DNA of 64,000 bases from an uncultured Chitinophagaceae bacterium (GTDB taxonomy: Bacteria > Bacteroidota > Bacteroidia > Chitinophagales > Chitinophagaceae), in NCBI GenBank assembly GCA_937958995.1, contig CALGAP010000023.1, forward strand, positions 124,001-188,000, written 5' to 3'. Under the pieces are notes generated by a model. It searched no databases and was not told the origin of the DNA. It saw nothing but the letters and a program-made list of their open reading frames with translations. The position numbers and the translations under genes were made by a program. Below are positions 43,030 through 51,522 of the stretch, one piece after another (position 1 is the stretch's first letter; each line of letters starts with the position of its first letter).

Positions 43030-44481
43030 ATGCAAAAAGAAATTCTCGAAACCCGGCTCAACATCAACAGGCGTAAATTCCTTTCGCGGCTGAGCCTGGG
43101 TATTGGCAGCGTGGCATTGGGCTCTTTGCTGGTGCCCGATTTGTTTGGCGGCGGTAGCGAAGAGGAAATGCTCGCTGCCGGTCTGCCGCATTTTGCACCA
43201 AAGGCAAAGCGCATCATCTATCTTTTCCAGAACGGCGCGCCATCGCAACTCGATCTTTTCGACTATAAACCGTTGTTGCAGAAAATGCAGGGCGAAGACC
43301 TGCCCGCATCCATCCGCATGGGCCAACGCCTCACAGGCATGACCGCCAACCAGGCAAAGTTCCCGCTGGCTGGCAGCATTTTCGAGTTCAAACGTTACGG
43401 CCAGGCGGGCGCTTACATCAGCGAATTGCTGCCACATACTGCGGCCATTGCCGATGAGTTGTGCATCGTGAAAACACTTTATACCGAAGCCATCAACCAC
43501 GATCCGGCGCTGACTTTCTTCCAGACCGGCGCACAGGTGGGCAATCGTCCGAGCATGGGCGCCTGGCTGAGTTATGGACTGGGAAGTGAAAATAAAAATC
43601 TGCCTGCATTTTGTGTGTTGCTGTCAAAAGGAAAAGGGAATGGGCAAGGCGTGTATTCCAAACTCTGGACCAATGGGTTTCTCGACAGCATTCACCAGGG
43701 GGTGCAGTTCAGCAGTGGCGAAAGTCCGGTGTTATATCTCAACAATCCTGAAGGCATTGATCAGGGTAATCGCCGCCAATTGCTCGACAAACTGGCAGCA
43801 TTAAACGAAGAATCGTATAAAGAATTTGGCGATCCTGAAATTATGGCCAGGATTCAGCAATATGAAATGGCCTATCGCATGCAGACCTCCGTGCCTGATA
43901 TCACCGATGTAAGCAAAGAACCCGAAAGCATCATCAAACTATACGGTCCCGATTGCCTGGTGCCCGGCACTTATGCCGCGAACTGCCTGTTGGCAAGAAA
44001 ACTTTCGGAAAATGGCGTTCGCTTTGTGCAGCTTTATCACCAGGGCTGGGATGCGCACGATAACCTGCCTGCACAAATAAGAGGACAGGCAAGAGATGTG
44101 GACCAGGCATCAGCCGCGCTGATCATCGATCTAAAACAAAGAGGGCTATTAGATGAAACGCTGGTGATATGGGGAGGAGAATTTGGCCGCACCAACTATT
44201 GCCAGGGTGCGCTCACCAAAGATAATTACGGCCGCGATCATCATCCGCGTTGTTTTACCATCTGGATGGCGGGTGGCGGCATGAAGCCGGGCATAGTATA
44301 TGGTGAGACCGATGAATTTGGTTACAACATTGCGCAGGATCCCGTACACGTGCACGACTTTCACGCAACGATCTTGCATTTGATGGGGTTGAATCATGAA
44401 AAATTAACGTATAAACACCTGGGAAGACGTTACCGCCTGACCGATGTAGCGGGTGAAGTGGTAAAAGGAATTATTGCTTAA
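43030..44481 (+). CDS. DUF1501 protein with Tat-type signal
   Basis: The start at 43030 gives 483 residues beginning with a twin-arginine-like leader ('INRRKFLSRLSLGIGSVALG'). The open frame extends 19 codons upstream only because the intergenic repeat happens to be open. DUF1501 belongs to the alkaline-phosphatase/sulfatase-like fold: 'IYLFQNGAPSQLDLFDYKP' near the N-terminus, 'NHDPALTFFQTGAQVGNRPS', 'QLYHQGWDAHDNLP' and 'VIWGGEFGRTNYCQ'. Family members are found beside DUF1553 cytochromes. No enzymatic activity is known to me. Confidence 0.85.
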   Translation: MQKEILETRLNINRRKFLSRLSLGIGSVALGSLLVPDLFGGGSEEEMLAAGLPHFAPKAKRIIYLFQNGAPSQLDLFDYKPLLQKMQGEDLPASIRMGQRLTGMTANQAKFPLAGSIFEFKRYGQAGAYISELLPHTAAIADELCIVKTLYTEAINHDPALTFFQTGAQVGNRPSMGAWLSYGLGSENKNLPAFCVLLSKGKGNGQGVYSKLWTNGFLDSIHQGVQFSSGESPVLYLNNPEGIDQGNRRQLLDKLAALNEESYKEFGDPEIMARIQQYEMAYRMQTSVPDITDVSKEPESIIKLYGPDCLVPGTYAANCLLARKLSENGVRFVQLYHQGWDAHDNLPAQIRGQARDVDQASAALIIDLKQRGLLDETLVIWGGEFGRTNYCQGALTKDNYGRDHHPRCFTIWMAGGGMKPGIVYGETDEFGYNIAQDPVHVHDFHATILHLMGLNHEKLTYKHLGRRYRLTDVAGEVVKGIIA

Positions 44482-44491
44482 AAAAAATTGA

Positions 44492-46630
44492 TTGAGAAAC
44501 AGTTTATTTAATATCAGTTTCGCCCTTAACTGCCTCCTAATTTTCTTACTGATTTTCGAAACCAGGATCAACGTGCCGGTATGGTTACAGGTGGCCGGCC
44601 GCATGCACCCGGTTTTTTTGCATTTTCCCCTTGTATTGATACTTGGCTACGGAACTATGGTGCTGTGGTTGGCGTTGAAAAAAGATGTGTTGCCTTTGTA
44701 TCGCGATATTACTTCCTGGGTATTGCTGTTGGGCTCATTGAGTGCAGTATTATCGGCGCTCGCCGGTTTAATTCTTTCGAGAGAAGAGGGGTATGATCCC
44801 GAAACTTTACAATGGCACAAATGGAGCGGCGCGGCTATATCCATATTGAGTTTGAGTGGGTACTATTTCCGCGATCACATTGAAGTGCGCAAACCGCTGG
44901 CGATGGCAACCGGTATCATCGCAGTCTTTTTAATCATATTCGCTGGTCACCAGGGTGCGGGCATTACGCACGGACAAAACTTTTTGCTGGCGCCCATGCT
45001 GCCGGAAAAATCACCACCCACGGTAACTGCCGAAGAAGCTGTAGTGTTTGCACACATGGTGCAACCCATTCTCCAGGAAAAATGCATGGGTTGTCACAAC
45101 AGCAGAAAGGCCAAGGGTGACTTGATCATGGAAACGGAGGAGTTGTTGCTGAAAGGCGGAAAGAATGGCAAGCTTTGGGACAGCACGGAAGCCGATTTGG
45201 GACTGTTGCTGCGTCGCGTGCATTTGCCTATCGAAGCAAAAAAGCATATGCCACCGCAAGGCAAGCCGCAACTTACCGATGAAGAAATCGAGATCATCAC
45301 ACAATGGATAAGAAAGGGTGCCGACTTTAACCTGCGCGTTGCTGATCTTGCGCCCACCGATACTTTGCACATGATGGCCGTGCGCATTTTTACCAATGCT
45401 GAAATAGCGGAGTACGATTTTGATGAGGCTGATCCCGATGTGGTGAAAAAATTAAATACGCAAAATCGCGTGGTGAGCCCGGAGGCACTGGGCTCGCCCG
45501 CATTGTCGGTGAATTTTTTCAACAGCAATTTGTTTAGTGCATCGCAATTGAAAGAACTGGCCGAGGTGAAACAACAGGTAGTCACACTTGACCTGGCGAA
45601 GATGCCTTTGAAAGATGAAGACGTGCTGCTGATCGCTGAATTTGAAAACCTGCGCAGGCTCAACCTGAGCTTTACCGGTATAACCGGCGCTTCGCTGGGC
45701 ACATTGAAGAAACTGAAACATCTTCGTTCCTTATCGCTCTCGGGCACGCAGGTGAATGCAGAGCATCTGAGACAGCTGCAGGAATTCCCCAACCTGAAAA
45801 CAGTCTATACCTGGAGTACGCAGGCGACTCACGATGAAATAGCAAACCTGCAGCAACAAGCCAGGCATATTCGTTTTGAAACCGGCTTCCGCAGCGACAC
45901 AGTGATGATGAAGCTTTCGCCACCCATACTATTGAACGAAGAAGCATTCATTTCGAGTTCCGTTCCTTTAAAACTTAAACACTACATCCAGGGCGCTGTG
46001 ATCCGGTATACCACCGATGGCAGCGAGCCCGACAGCCTGGAATCGCGCGAATATACCGGCAGGGAAATGATCGACAGCAGCATGCAGATTAAAGCAAAGG
46101 CCTACAAGCCCGGCTGGATCAGCAGTGACGTGATGCAGGCAAGCATTTACAAAAGCACATTTACTCCCGATACAGTTGTTTATATTACTCAACCTGAAGA
46201 TGATTACCGCGATGCCGGCAACAAATACCTCATCAACCGCGAAAGGGGTGGTGATGATTTTCGTTTTGGCAACTGGGTGGGCTACAGGTTCCGGCCGATG
46301 GAATGCCTGCTGCATTTTGCAGCGCCGGTAAAAGCTTCGAGCGTTACGTTGAGCACACTCATCAGTCCCGGTTCTTACATTATGCCTGCCGATCGAATTG
46401 AAGTCTGGGGCGGCAAAGATGAAAAGAGCCTGCAGTTGCTCTCGAAACTAACTCCCCCACCTCTTGAAAAGTACATGCCTCAGCGACGCGAAGGTTTCAC
46501 CTGCACATTCCCCGCCACCGAACTAAACGTGATCAAGCTTGTTGTAAGACCCTTGCGGAAATTGCCCTCCTGGCACCAGGGCAAGGGGGAGAATGGTTGG
46601 TTCTTTATTGATGAAGTGCTGGTGAACTGA
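44492..46630 (+). CDS. Multidomain membrane cytochrome: DUF2231, CxxCH, leucine-rich repeats, chitobiase-like C-terminus
   Basis: This is a 712-residue protein using a TTG start; the next in-frame ATG would cut off the first membrane helix. Residues ~1-160 hold four to five membrane segments of DUF2231 type ('RMHPVFLHFPLVLILGYGTM'). Residues ~185-290 form a cytochrome c-like domain ('CMGCHNS', 'MPPQGKPQLTDEEIEIITQW'). A short leucine-rich stretch follows at ~370-440. Then comes a CHB_HEX-type domain ('VIRYTTDGSEPDS'), and a discoidin-like end ('WVGYRFRPMECLLHF'). It starts 10 bases after the DUF1501 gene. Confidence 0.75.
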   Translation: MRNSLFNISFALNCLLIFLLIFETRINVPVWLQVAGRMHPVFLHFPLVLILGYGTMVLWLALKKDVLPLYRDITSWVLLLGSLSAVLSALAGLILSREEGYDPETLQWHKWSGAAISILSLSGYYFRDHIEVRKPLAMATGIIAVFLIIFAGHQGAGITHGQNFLLAPMLPEKSPPTVTAEEAVVFAHMVQPILQEKCMGCHNSRKAKGDLIMETEELLLKGGKNGKLWDSTEADLGLLLRRVHLPIEAKKHMPPQGKPQLTDEEIEIITQWIRKGADFNLRVADLAPTDTLHMMAVRIFTNAEIAEYDFDEADPDVVKKLNTQNRVVSPEALGSPALSVNFFNSNLFSASQLKELAEVKQQVVTLDLAKMPLKDEDVLLIAEFENLRRLNLSFTGITGASLGTLKKLKHLRSLSLSGTQVNAEHLRQLQEFPNLKTVYTWSTQATHDEIANLQQQARHIRFETGFRSDTVMMKLSPPILLNEEAFISSSVPLKLKHYIQGAVIRYTTDGSEPDSLESREYTGREMIDSSMQIKAKAYKPGWISSDVMQASIYKSTFTPDTVVYITQPEDDYRDAGNKYLINRERGGDDFRFGNWVGYRFRPMECLLHFAAPVKASSVTLSTLISPGSYIMPADRIEVWGGKDEKSLQLLSKLTPPPLEKYMPQRREGFTCTFPATELNVIKLVVRPLRKLPSWHQGKGENGWFFIDEVLVN

Positions 46631-46760
46631 CCAGTTTAAATGTCGGCACGCGTTATTACGGTCGCAATTTCCCCCTAACATTGGCGTAAACGCACCTTTT
46701 GGATGATGCCTGACTTAGCTAATTTTATCCCATATAAATAACCAACTCAAATCAATTGAC

Positions 46761-47147
46761 ATGAAACCGAAAACTATCAAAATTCTGTACTGGGTATTTA
46801 CGATTTTGTTTGCCGGCCTGATGATCTTCTCTTCCTGGGAGAGTTTATTGGTGACCCAACAGGCAAAGGATATTATTGGTGGCTGGCTCGGCTATCCCGA
46901 ATATATCATACCGTTTACCGGTTGGGCCAAAGTGATCGGCTCTATTGTAATTTTGATTCCCGGATTAAAAACGATCAAGGAATGGGCCTATGCGGGATTA
47001 TTCTTTGACCTGATAGCGGCTACTTATTCTATTGTTGCGGCTTCAAAGGGGAATATTGATCCGGGTACCTATGGGATGTTGATATGGTTTGTGATGGGTA
47101 TATTGTCGTATGTGTTTTGGAAGAAGTGGTTGAAAATCGCGAAGTAG
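46761..47147 (+). CDS. DoxX-like membrane protein, second copy
   Basis: This 128-residue protein has four membrane segments and is paralogous to the gene at 28375. It shares 'ILYWVFTILFAGLMIFSS' near the start and 'TIKEWAYAGLFFDLIAATYS' in the middle. It stands alone between the cytochrome operon and the toxin-antitoxin pair. Function is unknown. Confidence 0.8.
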   Translation: MKPKTIKILYWVFTILFAGLMIFSSWESLLVTQQAKDIIGGWLGYPEYIIPFTGWAKVIGSIVILIPGLKTIKEWAYAGLFFDLIAATYSIVAASKGNIDPGTYGMLIWFVMGILSYVFWKKWLKIAK

Positions 47148-47346
47148 ATATACTTCAAGTTTGTCTGAATGTGAATATATTCAAGAGTGATTTTTGTGCA
47201 GCTCTCATCAAAAAGACGCGCAGAAATTACTCTTTTTGTTATGATTGGTTCTAAGGATTTTTCATGGTCATACTTGGCGAATGGGTCTATTCTAAATCCA
47301 GACACACGATTCAAAATACCCGCAATCGCCCGGTTCATTGCGTGCT

Positions 47347-47775
47347 CTATTCGTCATCTATATTTTCAAAGTCTTTTTTTGCTGAACATCGGAATGCAAA
47401 TGGAGGTGTGTTTTTTCTGATGAGCGACTTGATTTTTTCCCAACGATTGACAATCTGCTTGACCATTTCCCAATAGGCAAAGCCAGATTTTGACGGAGGG
47501 CTAAAAAAGAAAATGCCCAAACCGTGCTCTTTATAAAGTTCCCTTTGGTGCTTAATGCTCTGAATCCGGTAGTCTTTTGTAATCACTATCCCATTCATTT
47601 TTCCAACCTTTGGTATCCAATCTTCGTCTTTTGCGCCCTCACCAAAAACATCTTTAATGGAAAGGATTTCTATATGCATTCCATCCCGGGCGTTCGGCGG
47701 CTGCTGCAGTTTGTTCAATCCTCTGGCAATTTGAGCAGGCAGATTTTCGTCGATATAGACTCTGTACTCTTTCAT
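47347..47775 (-). CDS. PIN-like (DUF5615-type) toxin candidate
   Basis: The ATG start at 47775 gives 142 residues; the frame can also begin with a TTG one codon earlier. 'YRVYIDENLPAQIARGL' is the conserved opening of DUF5615 PIN-like proteins. Further acidic positions are in 'GAKDEDWIPKVGK' and 'GIVITKDYRI', matching the acidic cluster of RNA-cleaving PIN domains. The C-terminus is basic and helical. The stop of the upstream DUF433 gene and this ATG share one base (TGATG), the compact layout of a toxin-antitoxin pair. Confidence 0.75.
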   Translation of the reverse strand: MKEYRVYIDENLPAQIARGLNKLQQPPNARDGMHIEILSIKDVFGEGAKDEDWIPKVGKMNGIVITKDYRIQSIKHQRELYKEHGLGIFFFSPPSKSGFAYWEMVKQIVNRWEKIKSLIRKNTPPFAFRCSAKKDFENIDDE

Positions 47776-48449
47776 CAAGCAGCGTTTTTATGAAACGAAA
47801 TAGCATCCTTCACCTTTTTTTCCGGAATTTCATAAAGGCTGGCAATAAACGCTATTGGTTCATTGGCCAGATACATTTTGTAAACTGCCTCGGTTTGGAT
47901 ATTAGTGCCTTCGATAATTGGCTGACCAAACTTATGTTGTGGGTCGCAAACGACGGCTTTGTTTTTGCCTAAAGGCCAAAGCCTTGTTGCAAGTAAGTCA
48001 TTGTCAAAATCTAATTTTTTGAAAAATAGCTTTATAAAGTCAAGGTTAAGCTGCTTACTACCGTCTAATGTCATAGCAGTCCCATCTATGTGGAAGTATA
48101 TTTTTTTCCCATCAGTGCTTATGTTGTCGATAACCTGCTTCTGTGCAAAAGGGAATATTGTTTTGAACTCTTTGGCCAATTCCCCATGCGCTTTGAGAAT
48201 CTGGTTTGGAGTGACTCCTGCATCTGATAGTTGCATCATGACGTAGAATTCAATAAGTGTGTGGAAACCTACTGCCCGGGTACTATCCACTCGCCATGAA
48301 TATTTACCTTTAAACGCTTGGCCCAGTTTTCCGTCCCAATACTCATTTAGCCACTTATTGACTTTATGGTATGGGAGCTGCAATATTCTGGCTACATCAG
48401 GAACTGTGTAGATTCCGTTTCCAATATTAAGTTTAGTACCTGATGCCAT
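47775..48449 (-). CDS. DUF433 antitoxin-like protein with N-terminal DNA-binding region
   Basis: This is a 224-residue protein. The C-terminal ~55 residues match DUF433 ('FGQPIIEGTNIQTEAVYKMY', then 'IASLYEIPEKKVKDAISFH'), a small helical domain usual in VapB-like antitoxins. Typical DUF433 antitoxins are about 75 residues. Here ~165 extra residues precede it, starting with a MerR-like helix-turn-helix ('VPDVARILQLPYHKVNKWL'). The protein probably both binds the PIN-like toxin and represses its own promoter. The pair is more AT-rich than its neighbours. Confidence 0.7.
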   Translation of the reverse strand: MASGTKLNIGNGIYTVPDVARILQLPYHKVNKWLNEYWDGKLGQAFKGKYSWRVDSTRAVGFHTLIEFYVMMQLSDAGVTPNQILKAHGELAKEFKTIFPFAQKQVIDNISTDGKKIYFHIDGTAMTLDGSKQLNLDFIKLFFKKLDFDNDLLATRLWPLGKNKAVVCDPQHKFGQPIIEGTNIQTEAVYKMYLANEPIAFIASLYEIPEKKVKDAISFHKNAA

Positions 48450-48909
48450 AATTTGTGTTTAGTTTAAATACAACATACTTCGCGATACTAATTGCAAATA
48501 TACAGTCGTTGTTAAAAATAACGGTATTAGACACACTAAATTTATTCTTTCCTGTGCTTCTATTTAATGCAAGAATGATTCTTTTTAACAAGTTCCTTTT
48601 TGAGCTACTGATAGCCCGGGTGGAGGGTTTAGATTGAGACCGGTCAGAAAGCTTGACCAGGTAAAGCCTTAATAAGGCTCGCCAAAACTACCAAAATAGT
48701 TAAAGTCTGCTGGCATTTATTCAGATTGTCGCCAGCTATCTTTGACAGCTTGTTTAAGTGATTTCTGACGACACTGCAGAAAAAAGTTTGACCAAGGCGA
48801 ATTTTAAATAACAAGATAAAAAATTAGTAAAAAGACACGTGGCTGAGAGACTAATATAACTATGTCATAAATAAGCCGGAAAAATAATCTGAATATTCTT
48901 CCGGCCAGG
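48450..48909. other. 460-base AT-rich region between the toxin-antitoxin pair and tRNA-Arg
   Basis: This is the antitoxin promoter side plus about 400 bases in which I find no gene, repeat or recombination site. A 60-codon plus-strand frame at 48455-48637 has no recognisable content. Confidence 0.5.
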
Positions 48910-48981
48910 TAGTCCCGCCCAGAATCGAACTGGGATATCAAGTTCCGGAGACTTGCGTACTATCCATTGTACTACGGGACC
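48910..48981 (-). tRNA. tRNA-Arg (anticodon CCG)
   Basis: The 72-base cloverleaf is complete. The acceptor GGTCCCG pairs with CGGGACT (one G-T pair), the D stem is GTAC/GTAC, the anticodon stem CAAGT/ACTTG with loop CTCCGGA, and the T arm CCCAG-TTCGATT-CTGGG. The anticodon CCG reads CGG (Arg). The 3' CCA is not encoded. Confidence 0.95.
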
Positions 48982-49145
48982 AAAGACTGCCAGCTGAATA
49001 CAGCTGACAAGGACCGCAAATGTACGTTTTACCCCTCATAGTCCAAAGAGAAAGCGCCGAACGGGACGGGGAACATGTCCGTTTGCCTTGAGAATCATCA
49101 GGAGCTTTCCGCATGCCTTGCAGATGCAGTGGTTTCCCAGATTCC

Positions 49146-49733
49146 CTATCTCGCCGAAGGCTTGTGCTGCTCCTTTTCCGTAGGGATATTGGAAAGAAAC
49201 TCAAATTGCCGGTCGTCCACTCTTATCACGCAGCCATAATGTGGCCTGAACGCCTGGAAAGAGTCTTTTAATGAAGTGCCGGTAATATGGGCGAGGATAC
49301 TCCTGATAACGCCACCGTGCGCCACGATGATGGCTGGCCTGGCACTTTGTTCAATGCGCTCATAACAGCGCACTACACGCTCGTACAACTGTACATAACT
49401 CTCCCCGCCGGGGATACACACATTCACAAAATCCTGCATCCAGGGATCGATCGCTTCGCGGGGTATGGCGTCCCAATGCTTCATTTCCCATTCACCACAA
49501 TTCAACTCGCGCAGGTCGGGCTCCCAACTGATGGGGGCATGAGGATATAAATGTTCGGCCAGCTTGCGGCAGCGCGTAAGCGGACTACTGTATACATGCG
49601 CAGCAGGAGGGATGTATTGTTTAATGATAGCAGCTTCTTCATAAAAGCTCTCTGTCACATCCAGGTCGGCATGACCGTAACAAATGCCTTTTTCCACCAA
49701 CGGTCTTGTATGACGAATCAGGTAAACAGACAT
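49146..49733 (-). CDS. cobC: Histidine phosphatase, probable alpha-ribazole-5'-phosphate phosphatase
   Basis: The start at 49733 gives 195 residues beginning 'MSVYLIRHTRP' with the catalytic R7-H8. 'ICYGHADLDVTESF' and 'VYSSPLTRCRKLAEHL' are typical of the CobC subgroup, and 'IIVAHGGVIRSIL' supplies the second histidine. CobC removes the phosphate in the last steps of cobalamin nucleotide-loop assembly. It is the last gene of a riboswitch-controlled B12 operon and is preceded by a remnant of cobS, which supports the assignment. A longer open frame runs upstream through that remnant. Confidence 0.8.
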   Translation of the reverse strand: MSVYLIRHTRPLVEKGICYGHADLDVTESFYEEAAIIKQYIPPAAHVYSSPLTRCRKLAEHLYPHAPISWEPDLRELNCGEWEMKHWDAIPREAIDPWMQDFVNVCIPGGESYVQLYERVVRCYERIEQSARPAIIVAHGGVIRSILAHITGTSLKDSFQAFRPHYGCVIRVDDRQFEFLSNIPTEKEQHKPSAR

Positions 49734-49750
49734 AACTATAGTATAAATCT

Positions 49751-49893
49751 TCACACAATCAGCGTGCCCAGGTAAAACGCAATTTCGCTCACCTGCTGAA
49801 TGCCGCCAAACAATCGCTCGTATAACCGCCGATCCATTTTTTAAAAAATCGGCCCATGCCGGCACCAGGCGAGTCGAAATAAGAAGAATAAGG
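49751..49893 (-). pseudogene. cobS: Remnant of cobS (adenosylcobinamide-GDP ribazoletransferase) C-terminus
   Basis: Reading leftwards from 49893, one frame gives 'GRFFKKWIGGYTSDCL' and, after a one-base shift near 49805, the next gives 'GIQQVSEIAFYLGTLIV' and a stop at 49751. Joined, this is the conserved end of CobS, whose family signature is a GGYTGDxLGA-like segment followed by a hydrophobic tail. The rest of the gene is missing because the preceding gene ends at 49894. It fits between the other B12 genes and next to cobC. The evidence is a short motif match, so confidence is moderate. Confidence 0.5.
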
Positions 49894-50625
49894 TTAATGA
49901 GTTTTGGGCAAAAGGTCGCAGAAATAAAAGCCATAATCAGGTGCCTGGTTCATCGGATCGTTGGGATCATTGGTTGTTTGAGGCGCTGCATATTTTCGAT
50001 AGGTGATTTCACCTTTTTTGAAGGGTATGGGGTGCTTGAAAATAGGTCCGTCAAACACGAAGGAATGGTACTCGCCGTTTTCGCCACACACGTCCACATG
50101 GGCTGGCAGGTCGCGAACAAATGATTCGTCTATAATGCGGCCGCAAAAACTTTTATCGAGCATTTTTTCATTCACACACACAATGATGGCTCTGAATCCG
50201 AGTTGCAGGAAAGATTGCATCATTTCAGCGGTGGAAATTTTCCATAAAGGAAAAACACCTTCAATACCGGCAGTACGCAATTTCTCTTCACGGTATTTTT
50301 TCAAATCTTCTAAAAATATGTCTCCGAAGATGGCGTGGGTAAGACCTTCACTTTTTAATTGCGCCACTTTTTGCTCCATCGCTTTTTCATATTCCTCCAT
50401 ACCCGGTTGTTCGGGCAGCTCTATGGTATGCAAAGGCAACCCAATGGCTTCGGCCTGCAACTGCAGCAAACTTCTTCTCACTCCATGCATCGAAATGCGG
50501 TCGTGAGCGGCATTGACGCTGGTAAGCAAACAACGCACATCATAGCGCTGCTGCTGCAACACATAGTGCAGGCAAAGCGATGAATCTTTGCCTCCGCTCC
50601 AGTTCATATAGGCAACCTTCTTCAT
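49894..50625 (-). CDS. Dph6-like ATP-pyrophosphatase (diphthine-ammonia ligase family)
   Basis: This is a 243-residue protein with a PP-loop 'NWSGGKDSSLC' (residues 8-18), 'ISMHGVRRSLLQLQAEAIGL' and 'HAIFGDIFLEDLKKYREEK', the plan of the Dph6/MJ0570 family. Bacteria do not make diphthamide, so the true reaction must differ. Presence in this B12-riboswitch operon suggests a role in cobalamin or nucleotide-loop metabolism, for example amidation or adenylation. That is inference from position only. Confidence 0.8.
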   Translation of the reverse strand: MKKVAYMNWSGGKDSSLCLHYVLQQQRYDVRCLLTSVNAAHDRISMHGVRRSLLQLQAEAIGLPLHTIELPEQPGMEEYEKAMEQKVAQLKSEGLTHAIFGDIFLEDLKKYREEKLRTAGIEGVFPLWKISTAEMMQSFLQLGFRAIIVCVNEKMLDKSFCGRIIDESFVRDLPAHVDVCGENGEYHSFVFDGPIFKHPIPFKKGEITYRKYAAPQTTNDPNDPMNQAPDYGFYFCDLLPKTH

Positions 50626-50707
50626 TATGCCCCTACATAATAAATTGACATATTGAATTATGTATTCTTACTTCAACACTATCTGCAGTCCGCTTATAAA
50701 AGAGTCA

Positions 50708-50920
50708 TTACATGAAAAATTTTTCTCGGAAAAACACATAACGCTGCTTCAGTTCAAGCAGGCAATTGCGGCAAAGACAATCATCGTATCGCTCTTCAAT
50801 GAAAGCACGCTCCTCGGTGGTGAGCGTCACGCCAAAACACTGGCAATGCACCACGTCACCGGGTTTACATTCAAAGCGCTGCCTGCAACGCGGGCAGCTT
50901 TTTTCTTCATGCTTACACAT
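50708..50920 (-). CDS. Cysteine-rich CWC-type small protein
   Basis: The start at 50920 gives 70 residues with nine cysteines. They include 'CPRCRQRFEC' near the start, 'CQC' in the middle and 'CLCRNC' near the end, a zinc-ribbon-like pattern of the Cys-rich CWC family. The hydrophilic opening 'MCKHEEKS' fits a cytoplasmic metal-binding protein. Related small proteins travel with B12 uptake genes in Bacteroidota, but no function is proven. The region also lies just inside the end of the membrane protein gene upstream in the operon. Confidence 0.7.
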   Translation of the reverse strand: MCKHEEKSCPRCRQRFECKPGDVVHCQCFGVTLTTEERAFIEERYDDCLCRNCLLELKQRYVFFREKFFM

Positions 50921-50928
50921 GCGCAGGT

Positions 50929-51510
50929 CTATTGGGCGGTTTGTAACACGGTGAACTTTGTTTTTGCCCACTCAAACAAACCGAAGAAGATGCCGCTGTA
51001 AACAAGTGTGCCAACCAGGAAATTGCGCTCAAAGATCAGGGCGCTTTTCAGGTTCAGAAAATATACCTCCCAGGTGTCGGCTGAAAACAGGCTGTAACCA
51101 ATCATGCAGGCAGGACTGGTCACGATCCAGTGAATTAGTGTTGCGGCGAGCGAAGCCAGCGCAATGTTCTTTGCATTCACTTTCCTGATCATTCGCTGGC
51201 CTGCAAACACTACAAGGGCAAAAGCAGCATACACAAAATACCAGCCCTTATAAAAAAACACCCATTCATTGAAATAGTGCACGCGATTTAAGACTACATC
51301 ACTCAACCACAAAGTGATCAGCACAAACAGGTATGCTTTCATGCTTTTCTGAAAATAAGCACCTGCAAAAACTGCCATTGCTCCCAGCGAGGTGAACGTG
51401 GCTACCGGGGAAATGCCAGGGTTAAGACTGAAAAGTATGCGGATGATGGCGAGCACCACTATGAAGGCAAGCAACACCAGGGTGCGCGGGTTGATCTTTT
51501 GTATAGTCAT
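50929..51510 (-). CDS. Small polytopic membrane protein (DUF6580-like), candidate cobalamin transport component
   Basis: This is a 193-residue protein with five to six membrane helices ('LVLLAFIVVLAIIRILFSLN', 'FTSLGAMAVFAGAYFQKSM', 'GWYFVYAAFALVVFAGQRMI' and 'LVYSGIFFGLFEWA'). 'NPGISPVATFTSLGAMAVFA' matches DUF6580. The fold resembles ECF-transporter S components. It starts 12 bases after the BtuB-like receptor gene under the same riboswitch, so I infer a role in moving cobalamin or a precursor across the inner membrane. Confidence 0.7.
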   Translation of the reverse strand: MTIQKINPRTLVLLAFIVVLAIIRILFSLNPGISPVATFTSLGAMAVFAGAYFQKSMKAYLFVLITLWLSDVVLNRVHYFNEWVFFYKGWYFVYAAFALVVFAGQRMIRKVNAKNIALASLAATLIHWIVTSPACMIGYSLFSADTWEVYFLNLKSALIFERNFLVGTLVYSGIFFGLFEWAKTKFTVLQTAQ

Positions 51511-51522
51511 AATAAACTGGTT

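Noticed and set aside
47069..47338. 89-codon minus-strand frame after the PIN-like toxin
   Set aside because: It overlaps the end of the DoxX-like gene and shows no recognisable domain, so I do not call it.
46631..48909. Integrated element at tRNA-Arg with flanking att duplication
   Set aside because: I looked for a second copy of the tRNA 3' end around the toxin-antitoxin pair and found none; no integrase is present.
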